Shown here in pieces: positions 44,672 through 57,342 of a DNA stretch of 64,000 nucleotides. The stretch is taken from contig JAFGFQ010000166.1 of assembly GCA_016930995.1 (NCBI GenBank), positions 21,092-85,091 of the forward strand, in the 5' to 3' direction. The position numbers were made by a program, and so were the translations under genes. This DNA is from Thermoplasmatota archaeon (GTDB taxonomy: Archaea > Thermoplasmatota > E2 > DHVEG-1). The notes beneath the pieces are model-generated. The model did no database searches. It saw nothing but the letters and a program-made list of their open reading frames with translations, and was not told the DNA's origin. Numbering within the stretch: position 1 is the first letter of the stretch; each line of letters opens with the position of its first letter.

Positions 44672-44827
44672 TTATTCCTTTTTCTCCTCTTTCTTTTCCT
44701 TGGAGACGCCTTCTTTGACTCCTTTTCCGAATGCTTTGACAGTACCCCAACCTTTCTTGACTCCTTTCCCAATAACTTCCCCGGTTTTTTCAGCAGCCTC
44801 TTCTACACTTCCTTTCTTTTCGTCCAT
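44672..44827 (-). CDS. small Lys/Gly-rich LEA-like protein
   Basis: A 51-residue protein, MDEKKGSVEEAAEKTGEV then repeated GKGVKKG/GKGVKEG units and an all-charged tail. Such amphipathic repeats resemble late-embryogenesis-abundant or apolipoprotein-like helices. The start is fixed by a strong ribosome binding site (GGAGTGAT at 44835-44842 on the minus strand) and by the TATA-like CTTTATATTA near 44868-44877. A longer open frame from 44965 is not coding-like. Function unknown. Confidence 0.65.
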   Translation of the reverse strand: MDEKKGSVEEAAEKTGEVIGKGVKKGWGTVKAFGKGVKEGVSKEKKEEKKE

Positions 44828-44988
44828 GCTTCTTATCACTCCTAGAAAATATCGACTCGTATCGAAATAATATAAAGGTAGTAAATTAACTCTTCGTTTT
44901 ATCGTTAGGTCCAAAATCAAAGAAAAATGCTTCTGAACCAAAAACAGGAATCTTTTTAGATACATGGCAGTTTTCCCTCAGGAATGTT

Positions 44989-46023
44989 ATGAAACCAATA
45001 ATTGTCTACCATGAAGATTACAATAAATATGACCTGGGGACCGATCATCCGCTTATTGGTGATAAACCGAAGAAAACCATATCGTTTTTAAAGGAGAAAA
45101 GCCTTATCACCGAGTTTCAGATCTTCACACCTAAAAAGGCAACGGAGGCTGATCTGCTCAGGGTTCATGATCCTGTCTATATCGAGCATGTGAAAAAACT
45201 CAGTGAGACTGGAGGATGGCTTTCTGAGGATACCCCCGCGCCGAAAGGGATTTTTGACATCGCAAGTCTTGCAACTGGTGGGAGTATATGTGCTGGGGAG
45301 AAGCTTTTCGAAGGCCACGACCTTGCAGTCAATCCACTCGGGGGTTTTCATCATGCAAGCAGAGGCCATTCCTCAGGGTTTTGTTTTTTTAACGATATCG
45401 CAGTAACCATAGAGCATCTCAGGAAAAAACAGAATGTCAAACGGTTCATGATTATCGATGTGGATGTCCATCATGGGAACGGAACGCAGGATATTTACAT
45501 TGACGATCGAACGGTTCTGAACCTATCGTTTCACCAGGATGGACGGACCTTGTACCCTGGCACAGGCCATATGGAAACCATCGGTCGAGAGGAGGCCGCT
45601 GGATACACGGTTAATCTCCCGTTTCCTCCAGGAACTGGGGGTGCAAGCTATCTGAAGGCCTTTAAAGAAATCGTTCCACCAATCGCAACGCAGTTCAAAC
45701 CAGAGGTTATCGTGTATCAATCCGGTGTGGATACTCATCATGCAGACCCGCTTGCGGACCTCAACCTCACCTATCAGACGTACTATCATCTTGCTACACA
45801 GGTCGCTGCGCTCTCCAAGGAGACCTGTCAGAGGCTTCTCGTACTGCTCGGAGGCGGTTACAACAGCATTGCCTGTATAAAATCCTATTATAACGTCTTC
45901 TGTGGTCTTGTCGAAAAACAAGAGTATCTGGAAGAAGAAGAAATCCCCGATTCCGATCCGTCTGCGGTGACACAGGTCGTCACCAGGTTAAAACACTCCT
46001 TAAGTGACTATTGGGCATTCTAA
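44989..46023 (+). CDS. histone deacetylase-superfamily enzyme (AcuC-like)
   Basis: A 344-residue zinc deacylase. It has the GGFHHAS segment, the zinc-binding DVDVHHGNGTQ motif (about residues 159-169), the second aspartate region SGVDTHHADPLAD and GGGYN near the end. The family covers acetyl-lysine deacetylases (AcuC), polyamine deacetylases and others. It is followed after 114 bp by a pyruvate:ferredoxin oxidoreductase gene and then by an acyl-CoA synthetase fused to an acetyltransferase, so a role in protein or metabolite deacetylation around acetyl-CoA is plausible. Confidence 0.88.
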   Translation: MKPIIVYHEDYNKYDLGTDHPLIGDKPKKTISFLKEKSLITEFQIFTPKKATEADLLRVHDPVYIEHVKKLSETGGWLSEDTPAPKGIFDIASLATGGSICAGEKLFEGHDLAVNPLGGFHHASRGHSSGFCFFNDIAVTIEHLRKKQNVKRFMIIDVDVHHGNGTQDIYIDDRTVLNLSFHQDGRTLYPGTGHMETIGREEAAGYTVNLPFPPGTGGASYLKAFKEIVPPIATQFKPEVIVYQSGVDTHHADPLADLNLTYQTYYHLATQVAALSKETCQRLLVLLGGGYNSIACIKSYYNVFCGLVEKQEYLEEEEIPDSDPSAVTQVVTRLKHSLSDYWAF

Positions 46024-46077
46024 CCGTGATTCTCCTGATAACCAAATCTTTATCTAGAGACCTCGGATACCGATTGA

Positions 46078-49689
<3,612 letters not shown>

Positions 49690-49805
49690 CCCTCCTGTCA
49701 TTTTATTTTTCTTTATCATATAAAAACGTAGCCGATATCATTATATAATGGATTCAACTTTCGGGGCATCGTTACTCTAAAGCTCACGATATGGAGGGAG
49801 ACATA

Positions 49806-52595
49806 ATGAATGGTGCAAAACTTGATAAAATCTTCAAACCAAAGAGTATCGCTGTTATCGGTGCAAGTGATACTATCGGCTCTGCGGGATTTAGGATTTT
49901 TCGAAACCTGATAGGCTCCGGTTATGAGGGAGTCGTATTCCCTGTGAACGCAAAACGGGAAAGTGTACAGGGGGTGCAAGCCTACCCTTCCATTAATGAC
50001 GTCCCCAAGGTTGTTGATTTAGCAATTATTGTGACACCTGCATCGGTTGTCTGCGACATTGTCGAACAATGCGGTATCCGGGGGGTTAAAGGAATCTTGA
50101 TTATCTCAGCGGGGTTCAAGGAGATCGGTCCTGAGGGGGTCGCCCGGGAACAACGCTTGCTTGATCTTAAGAAAAAATATGGGTTGAGTATTGTTGGTCC
50201 GAACTGTGTCGGTTTTATCATGCCGTTTTTGAATCTGAATGCGACCTTTGCTGGTGCCATGCCAGAGAGAGGATCAATTGCGCTGCTTTCCCAGAGTGGG
50301 GCGGTCTGTGGCGCGATCCTGGACTGGGCAGCGGCAGCCAAAGTCGGGTTCAGCTCGTTTGTCTCTGTTGGTTCGATGCTTGACGTTGATTTCGGCGATC
50401 TTATCGATTATTTCGGGATGGACATCCATACTCGCAGTATCGTGCTGTATATCGAGTCGATTACTGATGCGCGGAAGTTTATGAGCGCAACCAAAGCCTT
50501 CGCCCGTGCAAAGCCAATCATTGTGATTAAATCCGGACGCTATAAAGAAGGAGCAAAGGCAGCTTCCTCACATACGGGGGCGCTGGCTGGTGAGGATGTC
50601 ATTTATGAGGCTGCGTTCCGAAGATCTGGTGTTGTTCGTGTCATGGATATTATGGATTTATTCAATTGCAGCTCGATTCTTGCAAAACAACCTCGTCCGT
50701 TGGGTCCGAACATCGCAATTGTGACAAACGCAGGAGGTCCTGGTGTGCTTGCCACGGATTCGATTGTCGAGAAGGGTGGGAAACTTGCGACCCTGTCCCC
50801 TGAAACGATTGAGAAGCTCAACAAGGTCTTACCATCGCATTGGAGTCATGCTAACCCTGTCGATATCATCGGTGACGGTGATGAGGACCGTTATCAGAAA
50901 GCAATCGAAATCTGCCTTGAGGATAAGAACATCGATGGTTTGCTGATCCTCTGTGTCCCCCAGGTCATGGCGGACCCAAAGAAGCTTGCGGATCGTCTTG
51001 TGGATATCGCACGGAAATCAACCAAACCAATTCTAACGTCCCTTATCGGCGAGGCAAGTGTGTATCATGCAAGGGAAATCCTGAACCAGAATAACATCCC
51101 AACCTATGCATCCCCTGATGAAGCAGTGGAATCGTACATGTATCTGTATCATTATGAGCGTCACTTAGCTCAGCTCTACGAGACTCCGGAGGAATTGGAC
51201 ATTAAAACCCCAGCTCATTCTGAAATCATCAGAAAAATCCTGGATTTAGCTGCAAAGGAGAAAAGAACCTTGTTAAATGAGAGCGAGGCAAAAACTTTCC
51301 TGGAGTTGTACGGGATTCATACGACAAAACCGATTATTGCAGAAAACGAAGAAAAAGCAGTGAGAGCGGCAGAGAAAATCGGCTATCCTGTGGTTATGAA
51401 GATTCTATCCCCGCAGATTACCCATAAAAGCGATGTCGGGGGCGTGGTTCTTGATTTACGGTGCGGAGGCGATGTGAAAACAACGTTTCAAGCTATGACG
51501 AAACAGGCAAAAGAAAAGGCACCGCATGCGACGATTCAAGGAGTCACCGTCCAGAAACAGGTGAAGAACCATGGCTATGAACTGATCTTAGGTTCAAAGA
51601 AGGACCCGGTGTTCGGCTCGGTTGTCCTGTTTGGGCTTGGCGGCATCTACACCGAGCTGTTCAAGGATCGCGCAATTGGTTTTCCTCCTTTAAATCAGAC
51701 GTTAGCGCAGCGTATCATTGAGAAAACAAAGGCCTATGCGCTGTTGAAGGGATACAGGAACATTCCAGCAGTAGATATGAAGAAGGTGGAAGAAACAATG
51801 ATTAAGTTTTCCCAGATGCTCATTGACCATCCTGAGATAAAGGAAGTCGATATCAACCCGTTAATACCACAGGGAAACGATCTGATTGCGGTGGATGCAC
51901 GTATCATCCTTGATCTTGAGCCAGCAAAACATCCACATCTCATTATTACGCCGTACCCTACCAAATATATGAAACGCATCACGCTGAAGGATGGACAAAA
52001 AGTGCTCCTCCGGCCGATAAAACCAGAGGATGAGAACATGTGGTTGGAAATGTTCAAATCATTCTCCGAGGAGACGGTGCGGTTTCGCTTCTTCAGAATC
52101 ATCAAGGATACCCCCCATGAGGTTCGTACACGATACTGTAACATCGATTATGACCGGGAGATGGGCATTGTCGCTGAAGTGGAGAGAGACGGAAAAAAGC
52201 AGCTGCTTGGTGTTGCTCGATTGATTCAGGATCCAGCGCGTCCGGATGAGGCGGAGTTCGCTGTTGTGGTAACCGATGAGTATCAACGGCAGGGACTTGG
52301 ATCGGAATTCCTTGATTTCCTTATTGATTTTGCGAAAGATAAGGACCTGTCAAAAATCAACGGGATCGTCTTGAAGGACAATTACCCGATGATCACCTTA
52401 TGCCGGGAGAAAGGCTTCAAGTTCTCCGATGGTGACCCGGGTGAATACAAGGTGGAGTATGACCTTCTCCTTGATGAGGGGCTCAATGATGGGACCTTGG
52501 AGAGCGGGAAAAAAATCAACGATGAGAATGAATCAAATAATGGAAAAAAAACAAAAAAAAACCCTAAAAAACCGGTTCGATTGATAAAACCTTAA
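49806..52595 (+). CDS. acd: ADP-forming acyl/acetyl-CoA synthetase fused to GNAT domain
   Basis: Converts acetyl-CoA, ADP and phosphate to acetate, CoA and ATP, the energy-conserving end of archaeal fermentation. Residues about 5-130 bind CoA (IAVIGASD), 150-310 form the ligase part with the phospho-histidine loop SSHTGALAG, and about 470-705 are ATP-grasp (beta) with HKSDVGGVVL and EVDINPL. A GNAT acetyltransferase domain follows (about 720-895, acetyl-CoA loop YQRQGLGSEFL), then a Lys/Asn-rich tail. In the related bacterial Pat the synthetase part lacks the histidine; here it is kept, so activity is likely. GGAGGGAGAC precedes ATG 49806. Confidence 0.9.
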   Translation: MNGAKLDKIFKPKSIAVIGASDTIGSAGFRIFRNLIGSGYEGVVFPVNAKRESVQGVQAYPSINDVPKVVDLAIIVTPASVVCDIVEQCGIRGVKGILIISAGFKEIGPEGVAREQRLLDLKKKYGLSIVGPNCVGFIMPFLNLNATFAGAMPERGSIALLSQSGAVCGAILDWAAAAKVGFSSFVSVGSMLDVDFGDLIDYFGMDIHTRSIVLYIESITDARKFMSATKAFARAKPIIVIKSGRYKEGAKAASSHTGALAGEDVIYEAAFRRSGVVRVMDIMDLFNCSSILAKQPRPLGPNIAIVTNAGGPGVLATDSIVEKGGKLATLSPETIEKLNKVLPSHWSHANPVDIIGDGDEDRYQKAIEICLEDKNIDGLLILCVPQVMADPKKLADRLVDIARKSTKPILTSLIGEASVYHAREILNQNNIPTYASPDEAVESYMYLYHYERHLAQLYETPEELDIKTPAHSEIIRKILDLAAKEKRTLLNESEAKTFLELYGIHTTKPIIAENEEKAVRAAEKIGYPVVMKILSPQITHKSDVGGVVLDLRCGGDVKTTFQAMTKQAKEKAPHATIQGVTVQKQVKNHGYELILGSKKDPVFGSVVLFGLGGIYTELFKDRAIGFPPLNQTLAQRIIEKTKAYALLKGYRNIPAVDMKKVEETMIKFSQMLIDHPEIKEVDINPLIPQGNDLIAVDARIILDLEPAKHPHLIITPYPTKYMKRITLKDGQKVLLRPIKPEDENMWLEMFKSFSEETVRFRFFRIIKDTPHEVRTRYCNIDYDREMGIVAEVERDGKKQLLGVARLIQDPARPDEAEFAVVVTDEYQRQGLGSEFLDFLIDFAKDKDLSKINGIVLKDNYPMITLCREKGFKFSDGDPGEYKVEYDLLLDEGLNDGTLESGKKINDENESNNGKKTKKNPKKPVRLIKP

Positions 52596-52607
52596 GGAGA
52601 GGAATTG

Positions 52608-52688
52608 TTACTCTGCATCAACGATGTTAACCCAGAAAATCGGGATGTCCGTAGGGACGCTCTTCTTTCCTTTTGTTTTTTTCTCCAT
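52608..52688 (-). CDS. predicted 26-residue microprotein, second of pair
   Basis: MEKKTKGKKSVPTDIPIFWV then six more residues, ending VNIVDAE. The ATG follows GAGGTG (52696-52701) by 7 bases; that site lies in the last codons of the upstream microprotein gene. It has a basic first half and a hydrophobic second half. It is too short for homology, so it rests on the ribosome binding site, operon position and clean stop. It ends 12 bp from the convergent acd stop. Confidence 0.45.
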   Translation of the reverse strand: MEKKTKGKKSVPTDIPIFWVNIVDAE

Positions 52689-52692
52689 TTTC

Positions 52693-52812
52693 TTACACCT
52701 CATGGAGTTGTAAGGCAAGGGCGCGTGCGCGGTTTGCGACGACGAAGGATTTGGCGATAAATTCAACTTCAGTTGCTTCCTCGGGGCTTGAGACTTGACC
52801 AACAATCATCAT
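52693..52812 (-). CDS. predicted 39-residue microprotein, first of pair
   Basis: The product begins MMIVGQVSSPEEATEVEFIA and ends ANRARALALQLHEV, so it reads as one amphipathic helix. A strong ribosome binding site, GGAGTGAT at 52818-52825, lies 5 bases before the ATG, and a TATA-like CTTTAAAC about 30 bases further up (near 52848-52856) would give a short leader. The coding sequence is GC-richer than the flanking spacer. No family is recognised. Confidence 0.5.
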   Translation of the reverse strand: MMIVGQVSSPEEATEVEFIAKSFVVANRARALALQLHEV

Positions 52813-53040
52813 TTTTTATCACTCCTCACTTCCTGTTTTGTCTGTTTTGTTTAAAGCGTCTTGTTGTACACCAAGTATCATGGTTCTGTACAGCTCTTAT
52901 CGAAATTGTTCGAAAGCGAGATTTCCGAGATAGATGTGAATGTATTTGCGATGACTCTTTAGTTCATTAATAAAAAAAAGATTTATTTTCAACAATAGAT
53001 TTATATGAAAAAAGCCCATATGAAAGAAGACATATAAAAG

Positions 53041-54144
53041 ATGGTAGCCATGCGAAGGACTGTACAAAAAACCCTATTGATAGGCGGGATTCTTCTATTC
53101 CAAGTTGGTTTTTGTGCTGGGACCAATCACTCAACGATGTTTCTTGGACCGTATACTCAGTTCTCACAAGAAGATTCGATCGTGATTTTATGGAAGACAG
53201 TGACTCCAACTCTGCACAACGAGGTCCGGTGGGGCAGCAGTTCGACGCTTGGCATGGTGTCTAAGGATCTAAGTATCTGCCCAAAGCTATTCCATTCGGT
53301 AAGAATCAAAGGGTTAACGGCTGGTCAGAAGTATTATTATACCGTGGTTTCTGATCACATTGAAAGCCCCCTCTACACGTTCTGGACTGCATTTCCCAGA
53401 GATGGGACGATTCGGTTCGTTGCCTACGGGGATTCCCAAGGCGATTGGGATAACTGGCAGACGGTGTTGTTGGTGTCCCAGGCGATAGAAAAAGAAAATC
53501 CATCATTTGTTGTCAAACCAGGCGATCTTGTGGATAATGGTAGGAACCCGGACAACTGGATTGATTTTTTTTCTGCATCACCGTTTCTTCATAACAGCAC
53601 ACTCTTCCCCGTCTTGGGTAACCATGAAAATTACAGTCATCTGTTTTTCTCGTATTTTACACTCCCGTTCAATGAACGATGGTATTCGTTTGATAATGGA
53701 CCTGTGCATTTTATCGGTCTTGACTCAAATACCCGCAACAGGTGCCGATTACGACAGTTTTTTTGGTTGTTTCATGATTTGAACACGCATCATCAACCAT
53801 TTACCATTGTCTTTTTCCATCATCCACCCTATAGCTCATCGAACCATGGGAACACGACCATTTTACAGAAATTATGGACACCGGTGTTTGAACGGTTCCA
53901 TGTTGATATCGTGTTTAATGGTCATGACCATAACTATGAACGCAGTATTATTCACAATGTCACATATGTAGTAACTGGTGGCGGTGGTGCCCCACTTTAT
54001 GACAATGGACACAGCCCCTGGACTGTGTATTCAGAAAAAACCTATCATTTCTGTCTGTTGACTGCTAATTCAACGTCACTCACTTGCGAGGCGATAAAAC
54101 CAAATGGCTCTGTGTTTGACTCTTTTATTCTCACCAGTTGTTAA
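53041..54144 (+). CDS. secreted purple-acid-phosphatase-like metallophosphoesterase
   Basis: A 367-residue exported enzyme with a signal peptide, an Fn3-like N-terminal domain (residues about 30-120) and a calcineurin-type phosphoesterase domain. The metal-binding motifs are all present: GDSQGD, GDLVDNG, GNHE, FFHHPPYS and NGHDHNYER. It could release phosphate outside the cell, which would serve the Pst importer. The TATA-like GATTTATATG near 52999-53008 points to a near-leaderless start; an ATG at 53050 is the alternative. Confidence 0.88.
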   Translation: MVAMRRTVQKTLLIGGILLFQVGFCAGTNHSTMFLGPYTQFSQEDSIVILWKTVTPTLHNEVRWGSSSTLGMVSKDLSICPKLFHSVRIKGLTAGQKYYYTVVSDHIESPLYTFWTAFPRDGTIRFVAYGDSQGDWDNWQTVLLVSQAIEKENPSFVVKPGDLVDNGRNPDNWIDFFSASPFLHNSTLFPVLGNHENYSHLFFSYFTLPFNERWYSFDNGPVHFIGLDSNTRNRCRLRQFFWLFHDLNTHHQPFTIVFFHHPPYSSSNHGNTTILQKLWTPVFERFHVDIVFNGHDHNYERSIIHNVTYVVTGGGGAPLYDNGHSPWTVYSEKTYHFCLLTANSTSLTCEAIKPNGSVFDSFILTSC

Positions 54145-54217
54145 AAATAACCTTAGAGATGTTTTTGACGATCCAAAGGATATCGCTTTATAACCATAAC
54201 AGAGTTTATCGGTGCTC

Positions 54218-55093
54218 ATGAACAAGAATATTCTTATGGCAATTCTGCTGATTCTTGTGTCGTTTGTGTGGGCGGGGTCCTTTATCGTCGTTGAGACAGC
54301 AACCCAGGAGATAGACCCTATCGACCTGGGGTTTCTACGGTTCTTTATTGCAACCCCTCTCATGATACTTCTTGTAGTCCTGAGAAAAAAATCTCTTAGA
54401 TTACCAAGAAAGGAGCTACCTTGGCTTATAATCCTGGGATTGACGGGAGTGACCTTCTTGTATCTATTTCAATTCCTTGGCATTTACTACACGAATGCAC
54501 CAACTGCATCTGTGCTCATTAACACCAACGTGATTTTTATCGCAATCCTCTCAGGTCTGTTCCTGCGTGAGGCTCTAACTAGGAAAAGGGTTGCCGGGAT
54601 TATTCTTTCTTTTTTTGGGGTTTTTATCATTATGTTTTCTGATTTATCTAAAGAACAGATAACATTTGACAATCTCTTTGTCATCGGCGGTATCCTGATG
54701 TTGCTGTCCGCCTTCTGCTGGGCCCTTTATTCGTTTGTGGGGAAACGGTTGTTAAAAGCCTACGATGAGTTCGTGATTACCACGTATGCGTTTGTCTTTG
54801 GGACGGTCTTTTATCTTCCTTTTGTGATGCTGCATCTTGGTTCGGTCCTTCAGCAGACATCCTTAAGCGGATGGGGTGCGGTGTTGTATCTAGCCCTTGC
54901 TTGTACGCTATTTGGTTATTTAGGGTGGTATTATGCATTAAAGCATATCGATGCGAGTAAGGCAGCGGTGTTTTTGAATTTCATCCCGTTGTTTACGATT
55001 CTGATGTCGTTTTTCCTTGGAGCCTCGTTTACCTGGTTTTTCCTTTTTGGTGCAGGCCTGATTATTTATGGGGTTTGGTTGGCACAGATGTAA
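54218..55093 (+). CDS. EamA/DMT-family transporter
   Basis: Inner-membrane permease of the drug/metabolite superfamily with ten membrane helices and two repeats. Each half shows the EamA pattern (VWAGSFIVVETATQEIDPIDLGF and AFCWALYSFVGKRLL, ending with TLFGYLGWYYALKHI). The substrate is unknown; relatives export amino acids or nucleobases. ATG 54218 follows GGTG, and a GTG at 54212 is less likely. The TATA-like CTTTATAACC lies near 54186-54195. Confidence 0.88.
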   Translation: MNKNILMAILLILVSFVWAGSFIVVETATQEIDPIDLGFLRFFIATPLMILLVVLRKKSLRLPRKELPWLIILGLTGVTFLYLFQFLGIYYTNAPTASVLINTNVIFIAILSGLFLREALTRKRVAGIILSFFGVFIIMFSDLSKEQITFDNLFVIGGILMLLSAFCWALYSFVGKRLLKAYDEFVITTYAFVFGTVFYLPFVMLHLGSVLQQTSLSGWGAVLYLALACTLFGYLGWYYALKHIDASKAAVFLNFIPLFTILMSFFLGASFTWFFLFGAGLIIYGVWLAQM

Positions 55094-55188
55094 TAAATAA
55101 AAAGTCAATCTATTTTTGACGTTCCTATAGCGAAATGTTTTTAAACGAAAAGAATGTTATTAAAATTAGAGATAGGGAGCGGAAAGAA

Positions 55189-56154
55189 ATGGATAAAGAA
55201 TCTATTGGAAGAAAGTTACTTATCTTCTCCATTATGGTTTTTATTATCATAGGAAGTAGTATACCCATGGTTATTTGCCGTTCACTAAAGAAAAATATTA
55301 CAGACGACAAGTTTGCTATTCATAACTCCAAAAATGATAATGATACAACACCACCAGTGACAACCATCTCTTTCGACCCACCGAATCCTGATGGATATAA
55401 TGGGTGGTATGTCAGCAATGTCACAGTCACCTTGAATGCGACTGACAACGAATCAGGGGTGTACAAGATATATTGTAGTTTGCTACCACCAGGGGAAGCA
55501 TATACTGAACCTATTCTCCTTTCGCAGGATGGTATCTACGTTATTTCTTTTTGGTCAGTTGATTTTGCAGGAAATGCCGAGACACCAAAGAGCGCAATGA
55601 TTAGAATCGATAAGACACCGCCAATAATAGTATTAGAATACACCTGGGAAAGTGTAGGATTCAGGAAATACGTCATAATTTATACCGCAACCTGTACCGA
55701 TGCGCTGAGCGGTATGAATCGAACGGAGTTTTATAAAAACGGTGAACTACAGGAAACTATACGAGGACCTGGGCCGGAATATACATGGACAGACCCATAT
55801 GTCCCCTTTAATTGCTCATTCCGCGAATTAATTGTCAAAGGATTGATGTGTAATCCATCGATAACTGATGAGTATGTAACATTCTATGCTATTCTCGTAC
55901 TAAATTTAGGGTCTGGAGAGATATATCCATACATCAGTGCCTATGCATATGACAATGCAGGAAATTGGGATTATCAAGATATTTCACAACCTAGCCCACA
56001 GAAAATGATTTCTCCAGGGACATGCATCTACCTCAGTTTCCTAGAGAAAATTATCCTCCCAAACAACTATGACGGGTACATAGGGAGTTTTTTTATCAAT
56101 GCGAAATTTTATAATGATTCCTCATTCGTGGGTCAATCAGAAGTTATCTCCTAA
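55189..56154 (+). CDS. exported Ig-like (OmpL47-type) surface protein
   Basis: A 321-residue exported protein with an N-terminal membrane/signal segment (RKLLIFSIMVFIIIGSSIP). Two beta-sandwich repeats are recognisable: TPPVTTISFDPPNPDG with NGWYVSNVTVTLNATDNESG, and a second with KTPPIIVLEY. Many NxS/T sites occur. It ends without a clear anchor (SEVIS), so it may be secreted or cut short. The ATG at 55189 is preferred to 55135 because it lies about 45 bp after the TTTTTAAACG element and gives a normal signal peptide. Confidence 0.65.
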   Translation: MDKESIGRKLLIFSIMVFIIIGSSIPMVICRSLKKNITDDKFAIHNSKNDNDTTPPVTTISFDPPNPDGYNGWYVSNVTVTLNATDNESGVYKIYCSLLPPGEAYTEPILLSQDGIYVISFWSVDFAGNAETPKSAMIRIDKTPPIIVLEYTWESVGFRKYVIIYTATCTDALSGMNRTEFYKNGELQETIRGPGPEYTWTDPYVPFNCSFRELIVKGLMCNPSITDEYVTFYAILVLNLGSGEIYPYISAYAYDNAGNWDYQDISQPSPQKMISPGTCIYLSFLEKIILPNNYDGYIGSFFINAKFYNDSSFVGQSEVIS

Positions 56155-56304
56155 GAAACAACACACCAAACACCGTCAGTAAGTAGATACAATAAAGTAT
56201 CTTATGAGGAAGTACTGTCGAACCAGAAACCATGGTATTGACTTACTTTTAATAACATCATCCGTATATCGAATCAAAAATATCAACAGGAATGGAACAA
56301 GACC

Positions 56305-57342
56305 ATGTTTTGCGTGGAATGCGGAAAAGAAAAACCAATCTTTCGAAACGGTGTCTGCATCGATTGTTATCTCAAAAATACGAAGTTCTCCAAAGGCCCC
56401 AGTGTGATTGATATCACCTTCTGTCCCCGATGCACGGCGTACAAATATAAGAACACGTGGGTCAGAGAAGATTTTGACAACATCCTACGACGGTACATCA
56501 AAGATGCATTTTCCATCAGTTCCGAGCTGAAAACTGTCGATATCCAAACCACATGCAAAGAACAAGACAGAGTCCTTGCGTGCATGGTATCCCTCTCCGG
56601 TCTTCTAGAGGGACAGACGATTACAGAGCATCATACCCTCACCGTCCGTATCAGACATAGTACCTGCGACGTCTGTTCACGGGAGGCGGGTGGTTATTAT
56701 GAAGCAATCATCCAGATACGCACGGAGAAACGTTCTTTTACCGACGTGGAGCTCGGAACACTTCGATCTGCGGTAGAGACCATGGTAAAACAATACCAGG
56801 AAGGGGGAAAACGAGGGTTGTTTATCACGGATTATGATGAAAAACGCGAGGGGCTTGATTTCTTTCTGAGCGAAAAAACAACCGCGTTTTCGATAACAAA
56901 AAAAATCCAAGAACAGTTCGGTGGGGATTTCAAACAATCAGCATCCACCGCAGGGATGAAAGACAGCAGACAACTATATCGGATGACCTACCTCGTAAGG
57001 ATTCCAGCGTATCGGAACGGTGATTTTTTTTTCTTTGACAGCTCGTTTTTCAGAATCATCTCCCTTCATGAACACAAGGTCCGTGCAGTCGACCTATCGA
57101 CCTGGGGGGAAAAAGTCCTTGATGGAAAGCATATAGTACCTTCGAAGATTTACGGTAATAGTACTCTTATCAGAGACATGATCGTCGTCAGTCAATCAAA
57201 AAAAGAACTGCAACTGATGGACCCGAAGACCTATACGACCGTTGAAATTCAGAAACCAAAAATGTTTTCAGTGACGACTCAGACGGTAAAAACAGTCAAG
57301 CTTGAGGAGTATCTGTTTTTGGTCCCCAAAGAGACTCCTTGA
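56305..57342 (+). CDS. nmd3: NMD3-family protein
   Basis: Archaeal relative of the eukaryotic 60S export adaptor NMD3, presumably linked to large-subunit maturation. The 345-residue protein opens with zinc pairs FCVECGKE and CIDCYLKN, has a third CPRC and a fourth CDVCSREAGGYYEA, and then the long beta domain seen in the family (FFSEKTTAFSITKKIQEQFGG-type segment). Its 3' end overlaps the end of the opposing GNAT remnant by 47 bp. Confidence 0.9.
   Translation: MFCVECGKEKPIFRNGVCIDCYLKNTKFSKGPSVIDITFCPRCTAYKYKNTWVREDFDNILRRYIKDAFSISSELKTVDIQTTCKEQDRVLACMVSLSGLLEGQTITEHHTLTVRIRHSTCDVCSREAGGYYEAIIQIRTEKRSFTDVELGTLRSAVETMVKQYQEGGKRGLFITDYDEKREGLDFFLSEKTTAFSITKKIQEQFGGDFKQSASTAGMKDSRQLYRMTYLVRIPAYRNGDFFFFDSSFFRIISLHEHKVRAVDLSTWGEKVLDGKHIVPSKIYGNSTLIRDMIVVSQSKKELQLMDPKTYTTVEIQKPKMFSVTTQTVKTVKLEEYLFLVPKETP

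Noticed and set aside
44828..44965. N-terminal extension of the LEA-like small protein from 44965.
   Set aside because: A TATA-like element and a strong ribosome binding site lie inside it, so translation must begin at 44827.
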